A DNA stretch of 64,000 nucleotides from contig JAWHQI010000028.1 in the NCBI GenBank assembly GCA_033032865.1, positions 6,033,001 to 6,097,000 of the forward strand. The letters are read 5' to 3'. A program made the translations under genes and the position numbers. Of the stretch, positions 33,001 to 45,000 are shown in pieces (the stretch's first letter is position 1; every line of letters begins with the position of its first letter). The notes under the pieces are model-generated. The model did not search any database, was not told the origin of the DNA, and saw nothing but the letters and a program-made list of their open reading frames with translations. Source of the stretch: Dactylorhiza incarnata (lineage: Eukaryota; Streptophyta; Magnoliopsida; Asparagales; Orchidaceae).

Positions 33001-36000
33001 CAACATCTTGGTATCAGAGCTTCTCGATCCTTTTCCGCCGGCGTCAGTCCCGCGGTAAGTTCCTCCCAGCGATCGACACAACCCTCTGTCCAGTTGCAAA
33101 TCCTGCTTCATCAACTCGCAGCCACTGTGCCGTCTTTTGCATCACTGTCATCGACGCAGCTCCCAGCCATCGTCGTCGCCCTAGGTGCCACCAGCAACCC
33201 GAGGCCTCTGTTACTTCCTGCGTCGGCTTCCCTTTAAAGGCCACAACCTCTCGCGCTAGCAGCAGCTTGTCGTCTCTCAGAGCTTCCAGTCCACTGCCTT
33301 GTCCACCTGCTCGCCCATCATCAACAAGCCCCCGTACATCCTCATCGACTCCACTGTCCATCGTCGCCTCTAGCAGCCCCGGCGACTTCGTCTTCCATTG
33401 CCCCTAAACCCGCAAGATTCCAGCGCCGCTCGACAACCATCTCCTCCATCATCGAACCCGCTCATCTCCTCCGCTTCGTCTCCCTCCCACGCCCTCTTCC
33501 CCTGCCCGCGTCCTGTCTTCGAGCCAGACGTGCGCTGCATCGACCCCATTCCGTCCCAATCACGTGCCCTCATCTTCATCAAGCCACGCCTCTTGATTTT
33601 CCTCGGGCAGCACACCTTTCTCCTGTCACTTTTTTAATTGAATTTTTCTAAATGTCTTTCCCAATCCCCCTCACGCACGCCACCTTACTCCTCGAGCCCT
33701 TCAACCCCACGCATGGAATGCTTCTCCTATCTTCTACCTACTTGTTTAATCAATTAATTCACGTTGGATTAATTCATTAATCAATTAATTTGTATGGACA
33801 TTAAACTTAGTGTCACGGATGAAGCCGCCCTTTGTTCGATGTTGTGGAAAATGTTGAAGTCATTTCAGGCTCGCATCTCGCCTCGACACCACATTCGACA
33901 AATTGGCGACTTTCAGACACTTCAGAGTCCGGCCTCTCGCAGTGTCGGCGCCCTCCCAGCTCGTGCATGCTACCGCCATTTCCACCCCAGCTTGCCCACC
34001 GACGAGAACACCGCTTACACTAGTTGTATCTCCACCGCTCGCCGATGTTCTTCTCTCTCCACCATTACCTCCAGCGTCTTCTACTCCACTGTTGTTCCCA
34101 GCCCCACCAGCCGCCTCCCCGGCCCATTCAGACCGCCTCCCGATGCACCTTCCATCGCCAGCTTTTCTGTCGCCTGCTCTGCCGACCCCTGCCTTGTCGG
34201 TCCCTCCAGCCACATCGCCACCCGCCTTGTCGGCCCCCGCTCTGCTGACCTCCGGTCTGCCGCCTCCGACCACCTCGTCGCCTATTCTGCTGGCCCTTCC
34301 TCTGTCGGCCCCTGCTCTGCCGGTTCCTTTGGCCGCCTTGCCATTGCTACCTCGTGCCACCCTGTCGACCCCGCCGGACGCGTTCCGTCCACCGGCCCCT
34401 CCAGCCCCGTTCATCCCGTCGGCCATGGTTTCCTCGGCCGACCTACTGCATCTTTTTGCTGCCGCTCCGCGGACCCCTTCCTTATGCTAGCCGTTGTTCC
34501 TTCGGTTGCCCTGCTGCTCTGGCCTCCCGCCGCTCCGCCGGACCAACCGGCCCCATTCCTTCAGCCACACGTCTTCCCGAAGGCGCCACCTCTACTCATC
34601 GCCGCCAATGCCGCCGCGACGGACTAAAAGGGCAGCCCGATGCACAAAGGCATCCCCGCGCAGCGAGGGTCCGGGGAAGGGTCGCACCACAAGGGTGAAA
34701 TGTAGGCAAACTTTACCATGCATTTTTGCAAGAGGCTGCTTCCAGGACTCAAACCCGTGACCTCAAGGTCACACTGCAACACCTCAACTAGTGCGCCAAG
34801 GTTCCCCTTCCATCCGCGACGGACTACCTGTCATTATTTTGGCGTGAAATCAAGGAGCCAGAGGAGTTGATCATCTTATTGGAGTTTGAGCTTGAGGGCA
34901 AGCTCGTTGTTAAGGACGAGTGGAGTGTTATGGTTCTCACGCCGATGGTTATCTATTGTTAGGGTTATTAAGTCGAATTGTATCGAGTCGAGTGCATTAG
35001 GTGTTTTATTATTGTAGTGAGTCGAGTCTTATTATATTAGTATTTATGTATTTTAATATTTTATGTGTATTGATGTTATTACGGGGTTGCCACCCGGGGG
35101 TCCTATATAATATACCCGTCATATATTTGAATTTTAATCAATGAATGAAACTTCTTCCTTCTCTCTCTAATTCCTCTTCCTCTCTCTCTAAGCTCTCCTA
35201 TTCCCTCAACTTCTTCTCCTTCACAAGCTCTAGGGTTAAAACTCCCTTGTATCTCTGCTGCCGACCTCCAACGATCTCAACAAAAAAAAGCCCATAACAC
35301 CATACCATTCAATTCAAACAATGGGATTGAATTAAAATGATATACCGAGTGAACTAGAAAAACGAAGTTTTTTTAATCTTTTTCCTGTTACAAGCAATCG
35401 TGCACGGAGTTCCCCGTGTCCCGGCACGGCAGTAAATCATCTGTTCGTCGCATTAAAAGTTTTTGTCACACCGAATACAAAATTCAACAAAAATTTATAG
35501 GATGATGACATACTTTTCAAAATTAAATAAAAAACCTACAAATTAAATTCACTTATAAAAAGTTGGAAAATATGTAATAAAGAAGAGTATAACCGGAAAG
35601 ATGAATGTTTCATCAAATGACATTTTCCCCTTATATATTATATATATATTGATTTTTTCTATTTTTTTTAATTGAAAGAGAACGTTTTTTAATAAAAGGA
35701 AGTTTCTAATGGGAATAGAAGGGTTGTAGGCTCAATATTTTGGCAAAGGCACAAAAGGAGCTTAGGAAAATGAATTTGGCTTGATCCACTTGAATCAAAG
35801 GATTACGCCTTTGCCTAATTATAGTAAAAACATAATGCCTAGATAATCGCATGATATAGAATACACATTCACAACTCCAACATCAGAAATGCAGGAAAAA
35901 TGCGTGAAATATAAACAATGTCTAGCATAAATAACATAAAATAAAATGCATGCGTAAAACAAAATTTAGCCTTGCGAGCGTCTGTCTGCATAAACCACTG

Positions 36001-39000
36001 ATTTACTAATTAACCTGAAATATTTAGCTTAGCTAGCTATTACTTTCTCTTGAGTTGGAGTCTGCACAAGCCAACTGAAGTGCTAAACATTTATTTAATT
36101 TACATAACTGATTTATGCACAAAGATTTTTATTCTTCTAGATATTGGCCTAGATGGTTTATATGTTATGTACTTATGTTATATGTAAGTGACATTTTTTG
36201 CCTAAAATCGATCTACTGTTATTCAGATTAATTGTTTCAAAGATGACGTAAGATCTGATATATTTTTCTAACAATATTGATTCTTACTATTGGGTTCAGT
36301 ACCACTTTTTTTATTTTATCTCACTTAGGTTTTCTGTTTACATTAAGAAAATTATTGATCAATTAGATGCATGACCTTTAGTCTTATGGTCTATACGATG
36401 GGCCCTTTACCTTGTAGTATTTAGTATGTTTTAATGGAAGCGTCCCCTCTCCAACTTCATATTTTATATCAGGTTGACACTACATATGAGAGTATTGGTA
36501 TCATGGAAGTCGTCATTTGTAATTTGTCCAAAGAGTTCATTTTTTATTTTATTTTGGTTAGCTTGTTCACCCCATATTGATATGTACGGCTGTGAGGAAG
36601 ATGATGACATGCAGCAATGTAGATATACATCTATTTTGTGATGTAATATCTTGAAAATGGTTATGAAAATCGAAGGACAATGAAAAATACTGAAAGTTTG
36701 TCATCTATTAGTCAACCTTTTGTGTTTTTTTCCTGAGAACAGTTAAGAAACAAGCATTAACTACACTTGTTAAATCGTAGAAGACTAAAAGTTACCCATG
36801 CTCACCATTGTTCTTATTGGACAGCTTTTACTACAATGCGCCGAGCTGCTGCCACACAAGGTTCCTTTTTATGGTCTACTGGTATGGCTGCACCACATTT
36901 GTTGTATTTGCATAAATAATATATTAATCATTCTCTTTTTATCATGCATTAGTGACAATTACTGTAGCTCAAATACATTCTCCTTGGCATCATATGCCAC
37001 ACACAAAGTTATATGATCAAATGCATTTTTAAGTTTTAATGATAATTCTTTGCATAGAATCTTATTACCAGATAACATACCTATAGTTTTAGTCTATCCT
37101 TCAGACTTTTAAAGAATAGCAATTCTTGGCTATATGTGAGTATTTTTTTTACCTTACTACATATTCAAGATGCATAGTGTAAGGTCTGTTCTTTTATCAA
37201 ACTATAATAAGCATTGGCCTATCTTTTTGACATATAACTTCAGTTCTAGTGTCCTGTTTTGATAATATTGTTAGTTTTTTATTTGTTGAAGATTATATCA
37301 TATATGCTTCGGATATAATGAAGTTAATGGAATGTTAATTTAGTTTTTTATATTTTCTAGAAAGTGTGTTATTTGTAAAAATATATTTTTGTTCTCTTTT
37401 ATGGTATTTATTGTGCATAGAGATTTGTTCCCTTATACTTATAAGGGTCTATGGATCCCTAAAATTAATGGGAGTTTTTTCCCCTCAGTTCTCATTGTAT
37501 CACTTAGTCGCCCTTCGTTGGCGTCACTACGCCGCCGTCGTCCCCCAGTCACTCCCCTCCTTCCTTTCTCTCCCAGTAGCGCTTGGTCTACTCGAATGGT
37601 TTGCTCCTGTCGAGTCTTTACTGCGGTCAAGTATCATCTTCCTCGAGCCCTCTGTCGGTCGAAGATCCTTCCTTTCTCCTGTCGATCTTTTATTCCGGTC
37701 GAGCAATCTCTCTCATAGAGTGCTTGTTTTGCTCAACTTATTTTCTCCCGTAAAATCTATGCTTCGACTGACCATTAGTTTATCAAACTTCTTCCTCTAG
37801 CCATAGATCCTTTGTCTCCTTTGGTGATCGGGTCCCCAATATCTTGATTGGGCCGTTGATCCCCCGTTTTCGCCTTCGTTGAATGCTTTAGATTTTTCTT
37901 CCACTGGTCTTTGGCAGGTCCTTCGTTGAATGTTTTGGATTTTCATCGGCCATGCCTTCGTAGGTCCTTCATCGACTGTTTCGACATGGCCCCCAATTTT
38001 GATCGTAATTGATGCAGACAGACGCTCGTGAAGTCAGAGTTTACTTTATGCATTTTATTTTATTTATGCCAATTTTTTTCTATTTCGCTCATCTGTTTCG
38101 CGCATTTATTTTTCTGCACTTTTTATTATTTTGGAGTTGTGGTGGTGTATTCCATATGATACGATTGTCTTGGTTGTATGGTTTTTTAGTCTAGGTTGTG
38201 CGGTGCATAATCCATTGATTTGGTCAGGTCAAATTTTGTTTTTTCTCCTACTCCAATGTTGCGCCTTAATTCCAATTTTGAGCCTACATCTATTTTATTC
38301 TCATTAGAAGTCTTGTTTTGTAAAAAAAAAGTTCAGAAATTTTTTTCGAAAAAAGAAGTTTCTGTTAGAAAAAGTTGCAAGAAAAAGAAATTTGTAATGA
38401 AAATGAGAACAACAACAACAACAACATAACCCATATAGTCCCCAATCATTGGGGGTATGGGCGGGGGAAGATTGGAAACAGACCTAACCTTTGGCACTAT
38501 GCACAAAGTGGCTTCTCTCAGAGGAGAAAGACCTAACCTTTGACAATAAATGCACAAAGTGGCTGCTCACAGAGTACCACTGAAATAGTGGCCCCCTATA
38601 CCGTCGCGTTTGCTGCGGAATCATGCCCTCAAATCAAAGCCAAAGACATCAGAGAGGGCAGACCCAAGAATCCATTTTGATTTATGTGCACATAACCATG
38701 CTTCCTTCATTCAGCATCCAGAGCATTGGTGAAGCACAATGAAAATGAGAACCGACAAAAAAATTAAAACAAAAAAAAGAAACATATTTGAAAGGGAATA
38801 AAGAAATGATGAAATAACTTGCCTTTCTTTCCCTTTCTTGAAAGCTGGCTAGGGCCTAGGTTATGAAATCACGGCCTATTCATGAAAATAACTTCCGTGA
38901 CCTATGAGCTATAAGGGAGAGAACACCGGTTAAAAACAGAAAACAAAAACTCTATTCTATTTTCACGTACGACCGCCACCGTGGGTTCTTCCTTTCATCT

Positions 39001-42000
39001 TTCCCCTACTTCTAAGTAATCTTCTTCCTCCGTCTCTCCACAGATTTCTACGTCACTCTACTTCTACCTCGTCGTCGCACCGTCCTCCTTGCAACCCGCC
39101 GCCGCCTTTACATTGGTTGCGTGAAGAGTCTCTCGTCTTCCATCGAACCTTCCACCAACCATCCGACCCTACCGTTTTATACAAGGTGAGATCTTCCAAG
39201 TGTTTGAAGGAGATTTTGTGACATCCCAAGAATTTTGTTACTTTAATAGTGTCTTTTGAACTCCCAAGCAATGATCCACATGTTAATGACCAAATAATGG
39301 AAAATTTATTTTAAGGTATGAAAAATTTATTGTAGATTTAAAAAAATTCCCAAGCAATTTTAAGCTTTTTTATCAAAGAAAAATCTTATTTTAATAAGTT
39401 ATTGTAATTAATTATTATAAAAAATCTTATGAAAAATTATTTTGAAGATGAAAGTATTTTTTTGATTTATTCAGAATTTTTAGAAATTGCATGGTAAGGT
39501 TTGCCTACATTTCACCCTTGTGGTGGGACTCTTCCGCGGACCCTCGCTTCGCGGGGATGCCTTTGTGCACTAGGCTGCCCTTTTTATTCAGAATTTTTAG
39601 AATTTTTTGATATTTAATTTATTATATAGGATGAAAATACGATACAAATTATTTAATGTCAAAAGATTATGAAATGATTTTTCTTAGATAGACTATTTTC
39701 TAAGATTTATTTGGATTTTTATCCAAATTAAGTAATTTATTCAACCATTGCACCATTTTTCATTTCATCATTAAAGGATGCGCTCCACCCTTTTAAGTGG
39801 ACTAATCCTAGCCATCCATGCCCCTCCAAATTCAAAGAATGAGATAAAATAAATAACAAAACACTTCCAATCCCTTTCAATAGCAGCCTACTAACGTGAT
39901 TCCCAAAATCTTGCGCCTGGTTCTCAGTTGAGAAGAGGTTGCTGCAACGCTATCTTTCCCTGACACCCACGCGGAACATCTCCATCGTTCTCTCTGTCGC
40001 CCGTTGTCGCGTTGAAACCCCTCTAAGTGCGGTTGCAGACCTCCCTAGGTACTCCTCTATATTTAAGCCCCCATTCTTATTCCCCATGGATTTCTTTGCC
40101 CCATTTCGTTAGAAATTTCCAACCATAGCTTCAATCAGAGAGTTTCGTGCTTCCCGTCAACTCCAATGACGATTTCATGGCTCCCAAGGGTTACTCAAGG
40201 AAAGGAAAGACTCCTCTTGCCAAGAAGGCGAGTTTTCCTCCCACTTTTATCTTATAAATACTTTATATATTTTTCAGATTTGTTGAAGAATGAAATAGAA
40301 TAGTGTCATGGGCTTCGTGACCAGTTATTATGATGCGTCTTTAGTTATTATGTTGTATCTTTCATTAGGTTTATTGTCCTTGATGCCATAGTTCAAGTGT
40401 CTTTAGGTTCCATTAGGTTTTATTTTGATGTGTTTTTAATTACGTATGTATCCTTGTATCTCTTATTTAAGGGCCCCTTGGGCTAGTTGAATGACAAGCA
40501 AGAAGAAATCCATTCCTTTCCCCTTTGATGAGATTGTGACAGCTCCCTCCTCCCGAACACACCCTGTCTAGGCAGTCGCAGTCCCAGCTCCACTGTATCC
40601 TTCGCCTCCCTCATTTCCAATTTTCCACCTCCAACCCCTTCTCCGATGACTCTACCAACGTCTTACGGCGAGCCCGTAACAGATGATATTCTTTCAAATG
40701 GTGTATTTTGGTTTAATAAATTTCATTATAGTGAGGAACTCTCTTGCCCTAGTTTTCTAAGTGTAATTTCAGATTTCCTTGAGTTCTAAAATAAAGTAAC
40801 ATGATGATTGTAATGTTCTTAGATTGGATAAAATTAGTTCAAAAGATTTCTTTTGTTAATCTTTTCCATACCTCAACATCGAAGTGTTTTTTTTGGGGGG
40901 AGGGTTACATTTAGTTTTAGATACGAAATAATAACCTCAAGCTAGTTAAATTTCCTTGAAAACTTATATAAGAGTTTAAGTTCACCTCTCATGAATTTAA
41001 TTGTCTCTAAAATTTCTAGCATGCCAATTAATATCATGATCTTTGAAAAGCCCCATTTTTTAGAATAGTGAAAAATGGACTTACATCTTGATTATGAGTT
41101 AAATTTTAGCTCTAGCTTTACCTCTTTGATGGGATATAACTTTTCTTTTCGCGAATGACATGATTTCAATATGCGAAGTTTGTAGAATAACATGAAATAA
41201 TTTGGAGAAGGGTCAAAGAACCTTGCATGCAAGTTAGTTTGCTCTTTTTTTGATCTATGCACATGTGTGAAGGTTGAAACATGATTCGAAATTTCGGAGG
41301 ATTTTAAGTCAATTTCCACAATAATTCTTAGCCTGCATGAATAATCTAAATGTGTAAACTATTTGAAATTTGGAGTTTACATGTCTGTTGTCTTGATAAT
41401 CTCCAGTATGCACGATTAATTTAATTAATAAATTTTCTGAATGTTTCAGAAGATTTGCATGGTAGTTCTCATACCCTTTACTTTTAGCAAGCATGCCAAA
41501 TTAAAATGGATATATACATTTTTCTTTATGATGTTTTGAGATATTATTACATTAAGAAAAATCAGTCTTATGAGTTATCATGCCAAAATAGTGGCATGCA
41601 CATACTTATCTTATATTAATGTGATAATCCTTTACATGAGCTTATAAACTATGGAACATACCTTTACCTTGGTTCGTCATATAAAGGATTAGAGTCAAAA
41701 TGCACCCCTAATCCTTGCGAGACTCTTGAACTAAGAGAGCAACCAACAACTCCTATCGCTGTTTGAGAATTTTTTAAGCCCCAGAAGCATATTAAATCTA
41801 ATATTTGAGTAGAACACACAAATAAGGAGAGCAACCAACAACCCTTATTACTGTTTGAGAATTATTTAAGCCCTGAGAGCGTATTAAACCTAACATTTGA
41901 GTAAAACACATAAATTTGGAGAGCAGCCAACAACCCCTATTGCTGTTTGGAGGTTATTTAAGCTTGAGGAGCTTATTAAACTTAATGTTCGAGCAAAACA

Positions 42001-45000
42001 GCTAAGTTAAAAGACCATCTAGCAATATACATGTTGTTTGAAATTTATTCTAGTCCTTTAGAGGCCCAAATGGTTTAAACGAACTTATTTGTGTGCGTCC
42101 AATTATTGGACTACAAATATTCATCTAAAAATTAGCTAGTAGAATCTCACCTAGAAATACACAAGTCACCATAACTTAATTATACAAGTATTAATGTCAG
42201 TAAATAAATCGCGCTCTAGGCATAACACTTCCTTAAGAGTTAATTAGTCAAGTAATTAGATAGAAATGTATGAGCATGAGCGATGAAAATGGAAATGACA
42301 ATGAAGGTAAGCTTATTGATGAATTTGCTTAGGAGCAAACCCTTGAGGGCATGTTTAATTTCCTTACCATAGTTAGGTGGAACCCCACCGTAGTTTATGT
42401 CATGATTCGACTGCTCAGGAGGGGTTAAACTCTCGGGCGATGAGGCTTTATGCATAATCATAGTTATTTCCTTAAGAGGGTGAGGCTATCCTCACCAAAT
42501 TTTATTTCTCATATGGGGTAGTGGTTACCTTACCATAGTTATAGATCAAGCATGAGCTAAAGAAATCGCAACTAACCACAAGAGTTAATCTTGGGTTTTG
42601 CTTCTATGGGAATTTACATTGAACGAATTCAATTGAAAAGTATCAAGAAGAATTTTTGAAATCAAAAGTCATTAATAGGTAAGAACCTATTAAGAGAACG
42701 AGAAAATCCAAGATGAAATTATAGAAAAAGCGCATGATCAATAATAAAATGAAATCCTAAGACATTATGAAATTTTAGAGTAAGGGGAACACTTAGTTTT
42801 TTACTCACTCTTTTATTTTAACAATTTCAGCTGCATGACTTAAAAGATACCCCGAAGTTTCTTGATTAGCAGGAACCTTCAAGGAGCCCGAACAAATTCA
42901 TGACTGTGCATGGTGATGGCGAATATTACTGCTCCCTTATTTAGCTTATTTTATTTTCACTTCTAAATTTTCTGTGGCATGCGAGCCAAGTTTATCTCAT
43001 GTATTATTAATTGATGTAAGAACTTAAAATTTTGATGATGATGGATATTAAGTGATCTCTTGTTAGATGACTCTTTATGCGTACATGTGAATTGGTGACA
43101 CTGTGTTACCATTACTTATCGTTGCTCAATTAATTACACGTAGTCTTGTGGTTAGTTTTTATAACTTCTTATAGAAAGTTATATTTAGGATCCTTAGATG
43201 CTACAACTTAGAGTTTTGGTATCCGAGACAGGTTATGGTCCAAGATCACATGCACACGAAAGAGCCATATGAATTAGTCTTTATTACGATCATCATCATA
43301 AACTCCTTTTCCAATCATGACATCCTTGTCATATTTAGGTTGTACAAGAGCATGCCATGCGAGCGCCGTCTGAGGAGAGTTTGGACACCCAGAATGGAAT
43401 ATCAGAGTATCCAGAGTATTACTAAGAGGGGACTTTCACTGGAGGACTTGACTAGTGTCTTCACCCAGGTAGCTGAAGCCATTCGAGCAGCTCCAAATCC
43501 AACTGCAGCTCCGACCCCTGAGCAAATCGTCCCAGCAGCTACAGAGGGATTACACATGGAGTGTTTCATCAAACAATTTGAAGACTTCAAGCCGACTTTC
43601 CGAGGAGTTCCACCACTTGAAACAGAAGAATAAATCACCCGGATCGAAGAGATCCTTGATACTATGGAGTGCCCTACAGAGAGGAGAGTTGCATTGTTAG
43701 CTTTCATGCTTGAAGGAGAAGCCAAAAGATGGTGGAAGAGACTTCTTCAAGGAAGCTTTGCCGCCAGATAACTATTCACTATATGTTGGAAATAGTTCGT
43801 TTAGGAGTTCACTCACTGGTTCGTTCCCTTCTCTGCAAAGAGGGATATGCATGAGAAGTTCCTAAGACTGACCCAGGGCGGAAATTCTATCCTCCAACAT
43901 GAAGAAGAGTTTCACACCTATCATTATACCCTGGGATTTTATCTCTTCAAAAAAGAAAGATGCTACCATTTCCTAAAAGGACTTCGAGACTTCATTCATC
44001 ATTTTCTAATTCAGTTGCGAATCACTTGTTATAATGAATTGGTTGAGATGGCAAGAATTGTAAAGAAGGACAAGGAAAGGATTTGGAGAAGGAGAGATTC
44101 TAAGAAAAGATTTTTTTTTCGATTTATCCAAGGGCAACAAAAGTCAAGGATCAGTAGGATGCAAGTGGATGCTACAAAAGGCCACCCAATCTCAATCACA
44201 GGTGCAACCTAAAGTAAGAATGGTCAGAAGGACGCTGGCCCAACACCATGCAAGAAATGCAACAAAAGGCACACTGGAGAATAATTGCAGGATCTGGTGT
44301 CTTCTACAAATGTAGGAAGCCAGGGCACATGGCTAATGCCTGCACCAATGCGCCGAAGAAGAGTCATGACAATAGAGGTTTGGAGCTACCACCTCAAAGG
44401 ATGTTTTGTATTAGTTCCACTAGTTATCAGGAGAAAGGGAAGATGACATAGTCAGTTGTCTCTCAAGCTCCCCTTGCAGATGCTCCGACACAACATGTTC
44501 GGCCCAGGGTATTCTCCCTTGGGCATTCGGAAGCAAAGGAAGATGACACGGTGGTCACATGTATCACTTACATATCTCTGCATACTGTTAGATTTCTGTT
44601 CGACATTGGTGCTTCACATTCTTTTATATCTGAGAATTTCATAAGAACAGTAAGGTTACACCTTTATAAGTCCACAACTGCTCCTAACACAATTATGCTC
44701 AATAACACCACCACGATAACAAGCTTTAGATGGGCAGTAAAGTTATCCCTGAAGGTCATGAACTCTATCTCGATGTAGCTATTTTACCTCTGAGGAAATT
44801 TGATGTAATCCTTGAAATGGATTGGTTATCTCTTAATGATACTTCCATCCACTATCAAAGAAAGGACGTTATCTTTAGAACTCCCCAAAATCATGAAGTT
44901 AAATTTCAGAGGAATCACACGCGTTTCTAATGCCCTTATGTCCTCCATGAAGGCAATCAAACAAATCAAAAAGGGGTACAGTTCTTTTCTTTTATTGATC

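Larger units (their letters stand above)
32625..35299 (+). mobile_element. Short LTR element H, non-autonomous
   Basis: LTRs at 32625-33005 (381 bp) and 34926-35299 (374 bp) begin TGTTATGG and end in ACA. They are flanked by a perfect CCATA duplication (32620-32624, 35300-35304). The primer site TGGTATCAGAGC is at 33009-33020. The 1.9-kb interior is GC-rich and Pro/Ser/Ala-coding in several frames and has no gag or pol motif. It carries an Au-SINE. Size and content suit a small non-autonomous LTR element. Confidence 0.9.
22557..35993 (-). mobile_element. Degenerate LTR element R1 with nested insertions
   Basis: A ~1.3-kb LTR at 22557-23869 matches a second LTR that starts at 30351, is broken by a duplication and element H, and ends near 35993. 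On the minus strand the second LTR is followed by the primer site TGGTATCAGAGC, so it is the 5' LTR. Shared blocks include 'actcgtagttgcacct', 'atttcatttagcggta' and 'attttggcaaaggcacaaaa'. The interior (23870-30345) contains a PIF-like element and a LINE. What remains, about 3.3 kb, shows no gag or pol, so R1 looks like a large non-coding LTR derivative. No clear target duplication remains. Confidence 0.55.
21486..36824 (+). other. CBP80 intron 2, 15.3 kb
   Basis: The intron runs from GTAAAG to TTGGACAG. About 1.07 kb at its start (21486-22556) and 0.83 kb at its end (35994-36824) show no transposon. Everything between is the R1 element and insertions within it. An ancestral intron of about 1.9 kb is therefore plausible. 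Confidence 0.75.
39217..43205 (+). repeat. Probable 5' LTR of E, ~4 kb
   Basis: The start TGTGACATCCC is typical of Del/Tekay LTRs, and the end 'gatgctaca' precedes the primer-site region. No second LTR exists in the window, so the boundaries are inferred. It contains a SINE fragment and a 92-bp triplicate. A promoter-like block at about 40304-40681 ('cttatttaagggcc') could be a separate solo LTR. Confidence 0.5.

Noticed and set aside
33794..34627. 277-codon frame as a protein of element H
   Set aside because: Low-complexity residues and equally long open frames on the other strand show that base composition explains it.
40304..40681. Solo LTR inside the E LTR
   Set aside because: TATA-like 'cttatttaagggcc' and TG/CA-like ends are present, but the flanks show no target duplication.
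43402..43725. Minus-strand 107-codon frame
   Set aside because: It is the reverse of the E gag coding region and so a shadow.
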